This document shows, piece by piece, positions 45,713 to 54,051 of a stretch of 64,000 nucleotides of DNA (positions are counted from its first letter, which is position 1; every line of letters starts with the position of its first letter). Under the pieces are notes generated by a model that did no database searches, was not told the DNA's origin, and saw only the letters and a list, made by a program, of their open reading frames with translations. Location: the NCBI RefSeq assembly GCF_900111835.1, contig NZ_FOJP01000001.1, forward strand, positions 434,001 to 498,000. The letters run 5' to 3'. This DNA comes from Metapseudomonas otitidis (GTDB taxonomy: Bacteria; Pseudomonadota; Gammaproteobacteria; Pseudomonadales; Pseudomonadaceae). Made by a program: the position numbers and the translations under genes.

Positions 45713-46606
45713 TCAGGGAAAATTAATTGTACCGGACTGAATGCTCGTCAAATCTGTGCCCTTGGAGTAGTCAATGTTGTAATCTGAGGCTGGAACATAC
45801 ACTAGGCCTGCCTCTGGGTGTAGATTGTTGATTCTGTACATGGTTATTGCTAGAGGCTTCGGGCCAAATGAACTCATGATTATGTTGTGATCTTCCTTAA
45901 GATGTTCGACCTTTTCAAGGATTGCCGAAAGTCCATGGTCAGTTGAAAAAGCATCAACTTCAAATGACTCAATTTCAGGGAAGCTTAATTTTTCTCGATG
46001 TTTTTTAATATTTTTTTCAAGGTTGCTATATTGGCTTCCTGATTGTGCTGCAAGTAGCAAGATCTGGGGCTCGTACATGTTGAGCAATTGTGATACGCGC
46101 TCGGTGTCAAATCCGGATTGTATAATCAAGGCCGTACTTTTATCTGGCAAGTGAATGCCTGAGTGCTTGAAGACAAGCCTTGGGTCTTCGGGCTCGCCGC
46201 TAAGCCAAGAGCAATCGCCGTAGCGAAGGGGACTGTAGTAGCGGTAATCGATTTCACAGCTGTTTTTTTGTAAGAAATGGAGTAGGAACCAGATAAGAAA
46301 TCTTGGCATGGTGCTTATGTCTAGGAGCACTTTTTTGCCGCATATGTCTAGTCTGGAAATATGATTTTCAATGGACTTCCAGCTTTTGGTGTCGTCAATA
46401 ATCGACAGCTTAAGTGTTTCGATTTTGAATCGCCCTGAATATCTGTCTAATGCTTCTTTTTTGGCAGATGCTGTTCTATGTAGGAATTCTTCAATCTCAA
46501 ATAATTGAATGGCTTGTACGTTCTCTGTCGCAATGGTCTGCTCAAGTCCGCCAATGAAGCGATCCTCCCAGCTTATGCAGGAAAGTAAGAGATCGTAGTT
46601 ATTCAT
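45713..46606 (-). CDS. Unrecognised alpha/beta protein, last gene of the MTase-HD-ORC operon
   Basis: A 297-residue protein I cannot assign. ATG read from 46606 follows AAGGAG by nine bases and overlaps the end of the ATPase gene by eight. It alternates predicted strands and helices. Two segments look like Rossmann-type loops: KVLLDISTMPRFLIWFLLHFL and NIIMSSFGPKPLAITMYRI, reminiscent of the nucleotide-sensing folds of conflict systems (CARF-like) but too weak for a call. There is no signal peptide or clear membrane segment. It is A+T-rich like the rest of the operon. As the unique fourth partner it may be the sensor or effector. Confidence 0.8.
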   Translation of the reverse strand: MNNYDLLLSCISWEDRFIGGLEQTIATENVQAIQLFEIEEFLHRTASAKKEALDRYSGRFKIETLKLSIIDDTKSWKSIENHISRLDICGKKVLLDISTMPRFLIWFLLHFLQKNSCEIDYRYYSPLRYGDCSWLSGEPEDPRLVFKHSGIHLPDKSTALIIQSGFDTERVSQLLNMYEPQILLLAAQSGSQYSNLEKNIKKHREKLSFPEIESFEVDAFSTDHGLSAILEKVEHLKEDHNIIMSSFGPKPLAITMYRINNLHPEAGLVYVPASDYNIDYSKGTDLTSIQSGTINFP

Positions 46607-48320
46607 CAAACATATCTCCTTGTGCGTCCTGGCCAATGTTGTTGTCCGGTCGGTACTGAATGCTTCCGCCATTGATTGCCTTCAGGATCTGGCTAGCTTG
46701 AATCGAGACTCTTGCATGCTGGCCTACGGGGTCTAAGCCTCTCACAGGCCAGAGCATTCTGTTTGGCACGTAATAATCTTCGCGCTCCCCTCTATCTTTT
46801 GCGCTTCCGGTTCGCTTATAAAGCAGCTGTGCTCGCCTGCAAAGATCAAGAATTGGCATTATTTCCTGCATAGTCTCTTCGGTTCTTGCAGATATACTAA
46901 ATGCAATGGCTCGAGGTTCGGAGCAGTTAGGGTCAAATAGCCTAGTTCTAAATAGCTCTGCAAGAGCATTTAATAGATTGTTGGCTTTTGTGGATTGGGC
47001 CTTTGTGCAGTCTGCAATTTCCCTATCTAGTCCAAGCCTTAGACGGTTCCAGTACTTGTCGCTGAGGCGATGTATTACATCTGCTTGAATTGCTGGGTCA
47101 ATCTGAGTGAATGCCCCTTCGCTGTTTGCTCTTGATTCAGCGTCTTCGTACATTATGTAGCATGGCTCTAGAAGATTTCTTACTACTCCAGAAGAAAGGT
47201 GGACTATTGTTTCAAAGCCGGAGTAGGGAGGGCGGTTTGCTTTTTTGGGACGGTCTCTAAAGTAATTTGCCCTGGCATATTTGTATATGTAGTCATTTAT
47301 TTTCTTCTGCTCGCCTTCGCCGTATATTTTCTCTGCGGCAAGCCGGGCTTCTGTTCTTTTCTGCTCTATATCATTTTCCATTGTGGGGTGCGCTGGAAAG
47401 AAATCGCGTGCAGTGACGTCTAGTCCAATTAGGGATAGCCGTTTTTCAACAATCCTCTCTGCTAATTTGCCATAGGATGAGTCGTCGTTTTGATAAGGTT
47501 GTTCCATATCAATCGCGACAAAATCATGCCCTTCAAGAATTGCTCCGCCTGATGTGGTGGTGAGTTTGTAATCGGCGATCCTCGCGGCGGATATCTTGAA
47601 GCTAAAGTAGGAGTTATCTCTGTAGGCGATCCAGCTATTTAATGAGGATACTTGGTAGTTGTTTAGGTCGTGTGCGTCGTCCATCATGAAGACGAAGTGC
47701 GCGCTGGATAATTTTTGTAAACCTCTAAAACAATCCATTATTGGGGTGACAAGGGATGTGAATGAGTAGGTGTCCCCGTAGAATGCATCGGAATCTGCTC
47801 TGTTTATTTCTCTTTGCGTCTTTATGAATTCTTTCTGAAGAAATAATTGTAGGCTTTTTAAGGCGCTGTTGGTGGTGGGGAGTGTGTCATTGAAGAGGTA
47901 GCCTAGATGAGTCTTTAACTCTTCTTGATTGATGTCTTCTAGGATTTCAGGGATGTCTATTAGTGACTTAACTAGCGCGAGAGCGATGGACAGCGCGAAA
48001 TAATGCTCGGATACAATGCTTGCTTTGAATTCGCTGTCGAGAAGCATGTGTTCTCGCTTGAATACCAGGGGGGTTATGCATGAAACATATACGGGAATAA
48101 ATTCGACTTGAGTGTTGTTTTTGATGGACTCTCGAATTTTTTGGCTCATAACTATTTTGTTATAGAGCAGTGTCATCGTTTTTCCGGAGCCGCGCTCACC
48201 CCAGATGAATACATTTCGCTTCGAAAGAATGAATCTGCTGTAGTTATAGTCATGAATGAACATCTCTAGGATTTGTTCCTCCCCGAGATTGCTTGCGCCG
48301 CTATATACGAACGGGTTCAT
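46599..48320 (-). CDS. ORC/CDC6-like AAA ATPase of the MTase-HD operon
   Basis: A 573-residue P-loop ATPase. Walker A GERGSGKT is at 41-48 after FILSKRNVFIWG; Walker B FMMDDAHDLN is at 211-220 with the Asp-Asp pair; a sensor-like FKISAARIADYK follows. The N-terminal NPFVYSGASNLGEEQILEMFI and overall layout resemble the ORC/CDC6-like ATPases reported in prokaryotic conflict operons rather than replication initiators. The C-terminal third (about 400-573) has no domain I recognise and may be a winged-helix or adaptor region. Its start lies 12 bp after the HD gene stop, and its stop overlaps the next gene. Probably the NTP-driven switch of the module. Confidence 0.88.
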   Translation of the reverse strand: MNPFVYSGASNLGEEQILEMFIHDYNYSRFILSKRNVFIWGERGSGKTMTLLYNKIVMSQKIRESIKNNTQVEFIPVYVSCITPLVFKREHMLLDSEFKASIVSEHYFALSIALALVKSLIDIPEILEDINQEELKTHLGYLFNDTLPTTNSALKSLQLFLQKEFIKTQREINRADSDAFYGDTYSFTSLVTPIMDCFRGLQKLSSAHFVFMMDDAHDLNNYQVSSLNSWIAYRDNSYFSFKISAARIADYKLTTTSGGAILEGHDFVAIDMEQPYQNDDSSYGKLAERIVEKRLSLIGLDVTARDFFPAHPTMENDIEQKRTEARLAAEKIYGEGEQKKINDYIYKYARANYFRDRPKKANRPPYSGFETIVHLSSGVVRNLLEPCYIMYEDAESRANSEGAFTQIDPAIQADVIHRLSDKYWNRLRLGLDREIADCTKAQSTKANNLLNALAELFRTRLFDPNCSEPRAIAFSISARTEETMQEIMPILDLCRRAQLLYKRTGSAKDRGEREDYYVPNRMLWPVRGLDPVGQHARVSIQASQILKAINGGSIQYRPDNNIGQDAQGDMFDE

Positions 48321-48332
48321 ATGGCTATGCCC

Positions 48333-49373
48333 TCAGCTTTTCAAATGTATTTTCAGTTTTTCGATAATGATGTCGGCGCTTAGATCGTCACGGCCATGCG
48401 GTTTCTTGCTATGGTCGCCGATGTGTTTTGTGGGGACTACAAGATCGTTTAATGTTAATGGCTCCACCTTGAAGTCAATTGGGAGTCCATTGTTATGAAA
48501 TGAAAAGTTGGCAACGATCTTCTTGATTGGACTTAGCAGGGCGCAGTAAAAGCTGCAGTACTTTCTTTCTGCATCTAGCTTGTAAATTCGTTCGTGAATG
48601 AAATTTAAAAGCTCTCTAAGGCTTTCTTCTTCTTCTTTCAATATGTTGTGGTTGCTGTCGGTGTTTATCTCAATCTCGTAGGCAATGGATATGCGCTCAT
48701 TCTTCGGGTCGATGTGAATGTGCGTTGTGCTGGCATATCGGTGGTAGATGCTGCTTGCTGGATCAAAGATGCCTTTGCTTAATGCGTACGATGAGGTTCT
48801 TTGCGGTCCCTCTGCTAATTCGTCGGCAAAGCGAACAATTGCCGCAATGTCTTGAAATCTAATTGGCTCTCCGTTTAGTTGCTCTCGCTTCTCTAGGTCT
48901 TTCAGTGTGTCTGCTGATGTGTCTTCACCTTTCCCTGTGTGCGCGCGAGCGGCGCGATAAATTAGAATTTTCTCTCTCTTATTGGCTTCTTGAAAGAAAC
49001 TGTCAAATTTCTCATTCAGCAAAGTTATCGCTGTTTGATTGTGTCGCTCGCGGCCAAATAGATTGCCAACGTCATGGAACAAGGCCGTTACAGCCAAAAA
49101 ATAGACGTCGGCTCCAGACAGTGCACTGCCAGCATTTCCAGCATTTTCGAGCTCTTCTGGAATTAGCTTGTATATATTGTTTAGCAGGTTGTCTACATGT
49201 TTTGCGCTGTGGTCGGTGAGGCTTGGCTCTTTTGATCGAATCCACTCTAGAACTTCGCTGTAAAGCTTTTCTTTAATTGCGAAGTATCTTATTTCATAGG
49301 ACTTGGCTGTGGCTGTAGGTAGCTGCCTTTCCAGTGCTCTGACCATGGCCTCTTCAAGTGGTAGATTTTTCAC
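48333..49373 (-). CDS. HD-domain metal-dependent phosphohydrolase (HD-CE-like)
   Basis: A 346-residue protein from GTG 49373, six bases after AAGGAG. HD-superfamily residues are all present: His55 or His59 (TDHSAKHV), His100-Asp101 (ALFHDVGNLFG), His111, His145 (RAHTGKG) and Asp184 (RFADELAEG). Length and the C-terminal beta-rich half (STTHIHIDPKNERISIAYEIEI) resemble the HD domains found in conflict operons. HD enzymes hydrolyse nucleotides or cyclic nucleotides; the substrate here is unknown. It lies between the methyltransferase and ATPase genes with gaps of 15 and 12 bp. The metal site looks intact, so it is a good candidate effector. Confidence 0.88.
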   Translation of the reverse strand: MKNLPLEEAMVRALERQLPTATAKSYEIRYFAIKEKLYSEVLEWIRSKEPSLTDHSAKHVDNLLNNIYKLIPEELENAGNAGSALSGADVYFLAVTALFHDVGNLFGRERHNQTAITLLNEKFDSFFQEANKREKILIYRAARAHTGKGEDTSADTLKDLEKREQLNGEPIRFQDIAAIVRFADELAEGPQRTSSYALSKGIFDPASSIYHRYASTTHIHIDPKNERISIAYEIEINTDSNHNILKEEEESLRELLNFIHERIYKLDAERKYCSFYCALLSPIKKIVANFSFHNNGLPIDFKVEPLTLNDLVVPTKHIGDHSKKPHGRDDLSADIIIEKLKIHLKS

Positions 49374-49388
49374 TTTGGCTCCTTGGTC

Positions 49389-50441
49389 TTAACTCTGGCG
49401 AACTATCTGTTTGAAGACTGCGGCAGCAAGTAATGGTGGCACTGCGTTGCCTACTTGCTGTTGTTGGAAACCTATAGATCCCATGAAGTGAAAGGAGTCT
49501 GGGAATGACTGCAGTCTTGCGGCCTCCCTCACTGAAAGGCCACGATGCTGGGTTGGATGGATTAGCATATTTTTTCGGAAGTTGCCAATTACTACAGATG
49601 GCAGATCTGCTCTAAGTCTTTTGTATATCCCGGTATGGCATCTTGATTTGTCTTTGTAGTTTGCCATAAGGTGGTCGGGGATGTCCTCCCAGTTGCCGCC
49701 TTGCGGTATATTTTTATACCTTTCAATTATTAGGTTGTTGTTGCGGGTTACAATGTTGTTTGTGCAGGTGCTTTCTGAGCTGCGCATGGTTTTTGCGTAG
49801 CCGGAAGGTGCTGTCTCGTTGTACTCAAGCCTGCAGGTTGATGCACCGTTTTCTAGATTTGGTAGGTCGGATATCGCATCTTCTACAGTTATGGGGGCAC
49901 TCTCGTTGGGTTCTGGGAATTGGAATTCGATATTATGTAGTGAGGCAACAATGAAGAAGCGTGACCTTCGCTGAGGAACCCCAAAATCTACGGCGTTCAA
50001 TAGTCGATAGTTTGAGGTGTATCCGAGTCTGTTAAAGCTATCCACTATCTGCTCAACAAAAATTCCATTCTCCGTTTCGAGAATTCCGCGCACATTTTCA
50101 AATACGACCCAGTCGGGTTTTTGCTCGGCTACTATTCGGATGAATTCTCGGAATAGCCAATTTTTTTCATTGTCTAAAGACCGTGTCTTTTGATTTGAGG
50201 TTGAAAATCCTTGGCAGGGTGGCCCGCCAAAGACAACGAACGGTCTTTTCTGAAGTTTTATGTCGTTCTTTTTAACATTTCTAATGTCGGCGTTTATAAG
50301 GCCTATAGCTGGCTTGTGGTTCTGAATATAGGTCGCTGCGGCATATGGATCAGATTCAATGACTACTTGTGTGTCAATGCCAGCCATTTTTGCACCTAGA
50401 GACATTCCCCCTGCTCCAGAAAACAAATCTATAGCGATCAT
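49389..50441 (-). CDS. DNA cytosine-5 methyltransferase 2, first gene of the candidate defence operon
   Basis: A 350-residue C5-cytosine methyltransferase: motif I DLFSGAGG (5-12), motif IV GGPPCQGFS (72-80) with Cys76, motif VI ENV (115-117), motif VIII QRRSR (157-161), motif X QQVGNAVPP near 330. The recognition region is about 110 residues and unlike that of methyltransferase 1, so the two probably modify different sites. It is first in a four-gene operon; the HD gene starts 15 bp after its stop. Its promoter carries an internal palindrome. In this context it may mark self DNA, with the HD and ATPase proteins acting on unmarked DNA. That role is inference. Confidence 0.93.
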   Translation of the reverse strand: MIAIDLFSGAGGMSLGAKMAGIDTQVVIESDPYAAATYIQNHKPAIGLINADIRNVKKNDIKLQKRPFVVFGGPPCQGFSTSNQKTRSLDNEKNWLFREFIRIVAEQKPDWVVFENVRGILETENGIFVEQIVDSFNRLGYTSNYRLLNAVDFGVPQRRSRFFIVASLHNIEFQFPEPNESAPITVEDAISDLPNLENGASTCRLEYNETAPSGYAKTMRSSESTCTNNIVTRNNNLIIERYKNIPQGGNWEDIPDHLMANYKDKSRCHTGIYKRLRADLPSVVIGNFRKNMLIHPTQHRGLSVREAARLQSFPDSFHFMGSIGFQQQQVGNAVPPLLAAAVFKQIVRQS

Positions 50442-50477
50442 CTTTTGCCTATGCGAGTTAGATAGGTACAGCCTAAA

Positions 50478-50506
50478 TAATTATCCAGAAGTGAATTTCT
50501 GGTCAT
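50478..50506 (-). promoter_or_regulatory. Promoter of the four-gene operon with an embedded 18-bp palindrome
   Basis: On the minus strand a -35-like ATGACC (50501-50506) and -10 TAATTA (50478-50483) are 17 bp apart. Between and overlapping them lies CCAGAA-N6-TTCTGG (50485-50502), a perfect inverted repeat. This is the layout of an autorepressed promoter. It is 37-65 bp upstream of the methyltransferase start. Nothing else is seen in 50442-50624. Confidence 0.6.
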
Positions 50507-50624
50507 AAACCTCGCAGTTTGCCATGCTGCTTGTTAGCGTGCCAACTGCTTGTCGTTGCACGGGCTCGCTCATGGTGCCCTGGATGCTCCGGCTCTTGAT
50601 GTCACGATGGTGGTGCTAGCCAGA

Positions 50625-51500
50625 TCAGCTTTGATCTAGGACTCTCAGTCTGGCCAGAATCTCGTCTCTGTTGTGGGGGGAGTAAATCCAGTTCTTGTAC
50701 TTGGGGTTGTATTCGCCGCCCAGCTGGTTGCGCCAGGTTCTGAGCAGCTCTGTGATCTGTGGATTGAATGACCAGGAGCGGACGGCAATTGAGCCGCTGG
50801 GCAGCGTTCTGGCAGATACCCACATCTGCATGATGACGAAGCGCTGCTCTTGCAGCGCGGGCGTCGTCCGGGGAGGGTCTGCGAGTGAACGTGGATCTGG
50901 CATTTGCATTTCAAGTGCCTGCGCGATCGTCGGCGCCTCGGGGTAGATCCAGCTTTTGTGGTGTGGCTGATGAAGGATGTAGTTCTTGGCAGCCTCGGAT
51001 GGTATCGGCTGAGAGCTCTGCAGCAGGTCGTTTAGGTCTAGTTCTATGGTCGGCGTGCCAGCCCCCTTGATGCGCTCCAGCTTCTCCTCATCAATGAACG
51101 AAGTGACGGCAATCTCGATGAACAGCCGTGAGCCATCTTTCAGCTCGGCGATCAGGTCTGGCTGAAAGCCCTGTTGCCGTATCTCCGGAGTGACGGTTTC
51201 AAAGTCCCACCAGCTGCTTGCGTCTTCACTGTTGGGGTAGACGCCGGGGAGGTGTGGTAGCTGCATACCGAGTCCATCGCAGATGACCTCCTTGGCATAG
51301 AGGTGGAGAAGGCTTTCGCGTTGGATGTAGCAGCTCTTCTTCTGTGAGACGTGGGCAAAATGGTGCTCCCGTATCGGCCCTTTCCGAGCCATGACAGACT
51401 CACCGCAGCTTACGCAGGTGCAATTGCAAGCTATGCCTCGATGGGCGTTTTCAATGGTGATCAGCCGACCGTTTGGGTCGAGTGCGACGAACATGGTCAT
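50625..51500 (-). CDS. CoiA-like competence/nuclease-family protein
   Basis: A 291-residue protein starting at the ATG read from 51500, eight bases after AGAGG. It has a zinc-ribbon-like N-terminus (CNCTCVSCGESVMARKGPIREHHFAH) and a PD-(D/E)xK-like core (WWDFETVTPEIRQQGFQPDLIAELKDGSRLFIEIAVTSF, with Asp and Glu-x-x acidic residues), the layout of CoiA family proteins. The C-terminal 100 residues are unassigned. CoiA acts on incoming DNA in competent Firmicutes; relatives on mobile elements are uncharacterised. It lies upstream of the four-gene operon with 183 bp between, so it is probably a separate unit. Confidence 0.78.
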   Translation of the reverse strand: MTMFVALDPNGRLITIENAHRGIACNCTCVSCGESVMARKGPIREHHFAHVSQKKSCYIQRESLLHLYAKEVICDGLGMQLPHLPGVYPNSEDASSWWDFETVTPEIRQQGFQPDLIAELKDGSRLFIEIAVTSFIDEEKLERIKGAGTPTIELDLNDLLQSSQPIPSEAAKNYILHQPHHKSWIYPEAPTIAQALEMQMPDPRSLADPPRTTPALQEQRFVIMQMWVSARTLPSGSIAVRSWSFNPQITELLRTWRNQLGGEYNPKYKNWIYSPHNRDEILARLRVLDQS

Positions 51501-51640
51501 GATGCAGGCCTCTGGTGTGAAGACGGCTCCAAGAGTCATGATTCGAGCGGGGGCATACATCCCCCCAACCTCCTGCAAAGGGGTTATGTGTAGGTATGGA
51601 TTTGGCTGCAGCCCTTTGAATTAGGGCGCTGGGAGTTTGT

Positions 51641-52624
51641 GTGCAGGAAGTAATGCGATGCTTACAGGATGAGTTGATCGAGGTTCCGGCCGACAACAAG
51701 GCATACCGGATTCTGCGATTCATGGTGCAAGCCAAGCTGGCTGACCTGGATAAGAACAACCATGACCCGCAGCAGTTTTCTCGCAGCGCTCTACTGCTTA
51801 ATGTCGAGGGCGAGCACAAGGGGAGGACTTTAAACGCTACTACCTGGCTGCCCCCTGGTTTGCTTGAGCAGTTCCTGGATTCTCGCCTTGCATCGCTTTG
51901 TGAGCGGCTGCGTCGAGCAGGTCTAGATCAGATGCCGGTTGTGCGCGCCAATGACGGCAAGGGGGGGAAGGGGAATGAACGGACTTTCTGGCTGGATGTG
52001 TCGCCTCTGTCAGATGCTCCTGGTCCGAAAGAGCAGCAGCGCCCTTGGACGCACATCGAATACTCCCGAACGGATGCCGGCAACGTGCGGCCGAGCTTGT
52101 TGTTGCGCTTGATTTTCCGCAACGGCGAACTGAAGAACCGAAGCTGGCGAGGTCTGTCACTGTTGGTCAGCATCGTGATTGGGCTTCTGCTACTGGGGCT
52201 CTGGCTGCTTGCAGGTGTGTGGACTGTGGCCGCACTCGATCAGACGTTGACGTTGCGGCAGCTTGGGAACGTTGCGCTTCTTGGGCTGGGTAGCTGGTTC
52301 ATCTGGGCAAATTTCTATGCCCCCTGGTGGCGCCTAGTCGATGATCGTGTCATCAAGGCCCCCGCTGCATTGCTGTCGATCTTTGAGGACTCTGCAGAGT
52401 TGGAAATGCACCGTGATAGCGAGGGGCAGCAGTGGACAAGATTTGTCCGTTTTAGTGGTGATTGCCCGATTTGCAGCGGTCGGGTGCTCTTGATGCCGGG
52501 TAAACCTGATCAGGCGCTACCCGTTGTTGGGCGCTGCATCGAGAGTCCTTACGCACACGTGTACAGCTTCGATCGGGCTAGGCTTTCAGGCACCTATATA
52601 GGTCGTGAGATTCCTACGGTGTAG
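51641..52624 (+). CDS. Membrane protein of the integrative element, unknown function
   Basis: A 327-residue protein from GTG 51641, six bases after GGGAG. The N-terminal 150 residues are soluble. Two hydrophobic segments (GLSLLVSIVIGLLLLGLWLLAGVW and LGNVALLGLGSWFIWANFY) form a membrane hairpin near the middle. The C-terminal part contains CPICSGRVLLMPGKPDQALPVVGRC, a possible Cys-based metal site. It is divergent from the CoiA-like gene. I do not recognise the family; a role in conjugation or element maintenance is only suggested by position. Confidence 0.75.
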   Translation: MQEVMRCLQDELIEVPADNKAYRILRFMVQAKLADLDKNNHDPQQFSRSALLLNVEGEHKGRTLNATTWLPPGLLEQFLDSRLASLCERLRRAGLDQMPVVRANDGKGGKGNERTFWLDVSPLSDAPGPKEQQRPWTHIEYSRTDAGNVRPSLLLRLIFRNGELKNRSWRGLSLLVSIVIGLLLLGLWLLAGVWTVAALDQTLTLRQLGNVALLGLGSWFIWANFYAPWWRLVDDRVIKAPAALLSIFEDSAELEMHRDSEGQQWTRFVRFSGDCPICSGRVLLMPGKPDQALPVVGRCIESPYAHVYSFDRARLSGTYIGREIPTV

Positions 52625-52781
52625 CTGGCGGCGTTTCGTCATCAGTTGCAGCGGGCACGCCGACCGTTGGCCGGAGGCAGACGTGCGTTGGCGGTTCGAA
52701 CACATAGCCGGTTTGGATCATCTCGGCTTCGATTTCTTCTGTTATGAAGAAGGGCTCTTCAATCAGCGGGGAGTCGTTCAT
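52614..52781 (-). CDS. Small acidic hypothetical protein
   Basis: A 55-residue acidic protein (MNDSPLIEEPFFITEEIEAE onward) starting at the ATG read from 52781, five bases after GAGGAG. It overlaps the end of the convergent membrane-protein gene by 11 bases. A KorA-like palindrome lies 34 bp upstream of its start, in operator position. No domain recognised; acidic small proteins on mobile elements are sometimes DNA mimics, but nothing here proves that. Confidence 0.5.
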   Translation of the reverse strand: MNDSPLIEEPFFITEEIEAEMIQTGYVFEPPTHVCLRPTVGVPAATDDETPPATP

Positions 52782-52814
52782 GCCTGCTCCTCTGGTGTGA
52801 TAATCGGCTCGGAG

Positions 52815-52827
52815 TTTAGCGGCTAAA
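52815..52827. promoter_or_regulatory. KorA-like palindrome, copy A
   Basis: TTTAGC-G-GCTAAA, a perfect 6-bp inverted repeat around one base, upstream of the small acidic gene. It is related to the IncP KorA operator GTTTAGCTAAAC. Confidence 0.6.
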
Positions 52828-52886
52828 AAGCGTTGCCCATCAAGCGAGCACCTTCTCGTCGGCACTATGGTGAGTCAGACCATACA

Positions 52887-53651
52887 CTATGGTTGCCTCG
52901 GTCGCTCCGGCGGGATGTCTTTGAAACCGCGTGAGTGAAGCAGCTTGAGGATGTCTCCTGCATCAATGCTCCACAGAGACCCACCTCGGACGTTTCGCCA
53001 TCCGGCCTTGCGCATCAGCGCGACAGTCGCCTTGTCTGCCGCGTGGGCTGCTTCTGACTCTGTGATTAGACCCAGAGACTTTGTTGTTACTGTCTCCAGT
53101 GGCTTATAGAGCGCTGTCCAGTCTGCGGCCTTGCCAGCGAAATGGCGGCGTATTCGCGCATCAGGATTGCTGCTGTAGCCAACAAAGTATCTGTCTCCAT
53201 CAAGCAGCAATACAAAAAGGGAGTACTCGGTAGCGGCGTCACACGCCTTGATGACGGAGCGTTCGGGCGAGAGGAGCTGCTTGAGTGAACTAGTGGAGAG
53301 AATGTCGCCGTGACCGTGGCTAATCAGGGCCTTAGCGGTATGTTCAACGCTGACGTTTGTGAAGAAGCCGCCGCGAACATTCTGAAAGCCATGTTGCTGC
53401 ATCAGCTCTAGGACCGCCGTGTTTTCAGCTAGCTCACCTGTACGGTAGTCAACGAGGCCAAGATCTGTACGGCTAATCTCTCGCAGAGGTGGATGGATGC
53501 GCGTCCACTCTGCGCCTGATCCGTTAAAGTGCTTTCGAATGCGCCGATCAGGATCTTTTGCTTGGCCAACATAGTATCTGCCGCCCTGCAGCTCCAGCAC
53601 GTATAGGTGGCGTTGGCAAAGTTCCGATTTCCATTCGGGTGAATTATCCAT
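52887..53651 (-). CDS. Tandem GIY-YIG nuclease-domain protein
   Basis: A 254-residue protein made of two GIY-YIG-like domains. The first, about 15-110, starts HLYVLELQGGRYYVGQAKDPDRRIRKHF; the second, about 143-235, starts SLFVLLLDGDRYFVGYSSNPDARIRRHF. Each keeps the two-strand motif, the conserved Arg helix and a downstream Glu (AENTAVLELMQ; DKATVALMRKAG is weaker). Each ends with a NVRGG motif. The internal duplication is clear from GFQNVRGGFF and GWRNVRGGSL. GIY-YIG domains cut DNA; two in one chain would allow a two-strand cut without dimerisation. Target and role are unknown. Confidence 0.82.
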   Translation of the reverse strand: MDNSPEWKSELCQRHLYVLELQGGRYYVGQAKDPDRRIRKHFNGSGAEWTRIHPPLREISRTDLGLVDYRTGELAENTAVLELMQQHGFQNVRGGFFTNVSVEHTAKALISHGHGDILSTSSLKQLLSPERSVIKACDAATEYSLFVLLLDGDRYFVGYSSNPDARIRRHFAGKAADWTALYKPLETVTTKSLGLITESEAAHAADKATVALMRKAGWRNVRGGSLWSIDAGDILKLLHSRGFKDIPPERPRQP

Positions 53652-53821
53652 GTATAACCCACGTTCGTGACAGTCAGACCGCTAGATTGTACTGTTAGCT
53701 GATAGAGGCAGCGATGGCGTATCTCCCAAGGAATTTTTAATCCATTCACACCGCTACTCCGGTGGAAGCCGATTGATCACTTGAGTTGCTAAATTTGGGT
53801 CATTACCTGGGAGATGACGAT

Positions 53822-54010
53822 ATGCATGATCGAGGCGAACAAGCAGATGTGCTTGAGCGACTTGCTCTGGCGAAAGCTGCAGTGACCAGCGCAATTAGTG
53901 AGAACAAACAGCTCGGCCTGAGAGATGCTGAGCCTCCGACTGAGCAGGAAATTGCTGAAGAGATTGCTGCGCTGGACTTCTCGCGGTGGAAGGCTGTTCC
54001 TGTGGCTTAG
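53822..54010 (+). CDS. Small hypothetical protein
   Basis: A 62-residue helical, acidic protein (MHDRGEQADVLERLALAKAA onward) from ATG 53822, eight bases after GGGAG (53809-53813). A longer frame begins at 53786 without a ribosome site. It ends WKAVPVA, just before a hairpin terminator shared with the convergent trbL gene. No family recognised. Confidence 0.55.
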   Translation: MHDRGEQADVLERLALAKAAVTSAISENKQLGLRDAEPPTEQEIAEEIAALDFSRWKAVPVA

Positions 54011-54011
54011 C

Positions 54012-54037
54012 GGTAGCCCCGTTCGGGGCTACCTGGA
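54012..54037. terminator. Hairpin between the convergent small gene and trbL
   Basis: GGTAGCCCC-GTTC-GGGGCTACC (54012-54033) is a 9-bp perfect stem, followed by TGGATTTT on the plus strand. Confidence 0.65.
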
Positions 54038-54038
54038 T

Positions 54039-54051
54039 TTTAGCCGCTAAA
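54039..54051. promoter_or_regulatory. KorA-like palindrome, copy B
   Basis: TTTAGC-C-GCTAAA within the longer palindrome ATTTTAGCCGCTAAAAT. The trbL stop codon TAG is inside it. Confidence 0.55.

Noticed and set aside
49389-50441. An ordinary type II restriction-modification system at this methyltransferase
   Set aside because: No restriction endonuclease-like gene is adjacent; the partners are an HD enzyme and an ORC-like ATPase.
53786-53821. An upstream start for the small gene at 53822
   Set aside because: No ribosome site before it; GGGAG is correctly placed for ATG 53822.
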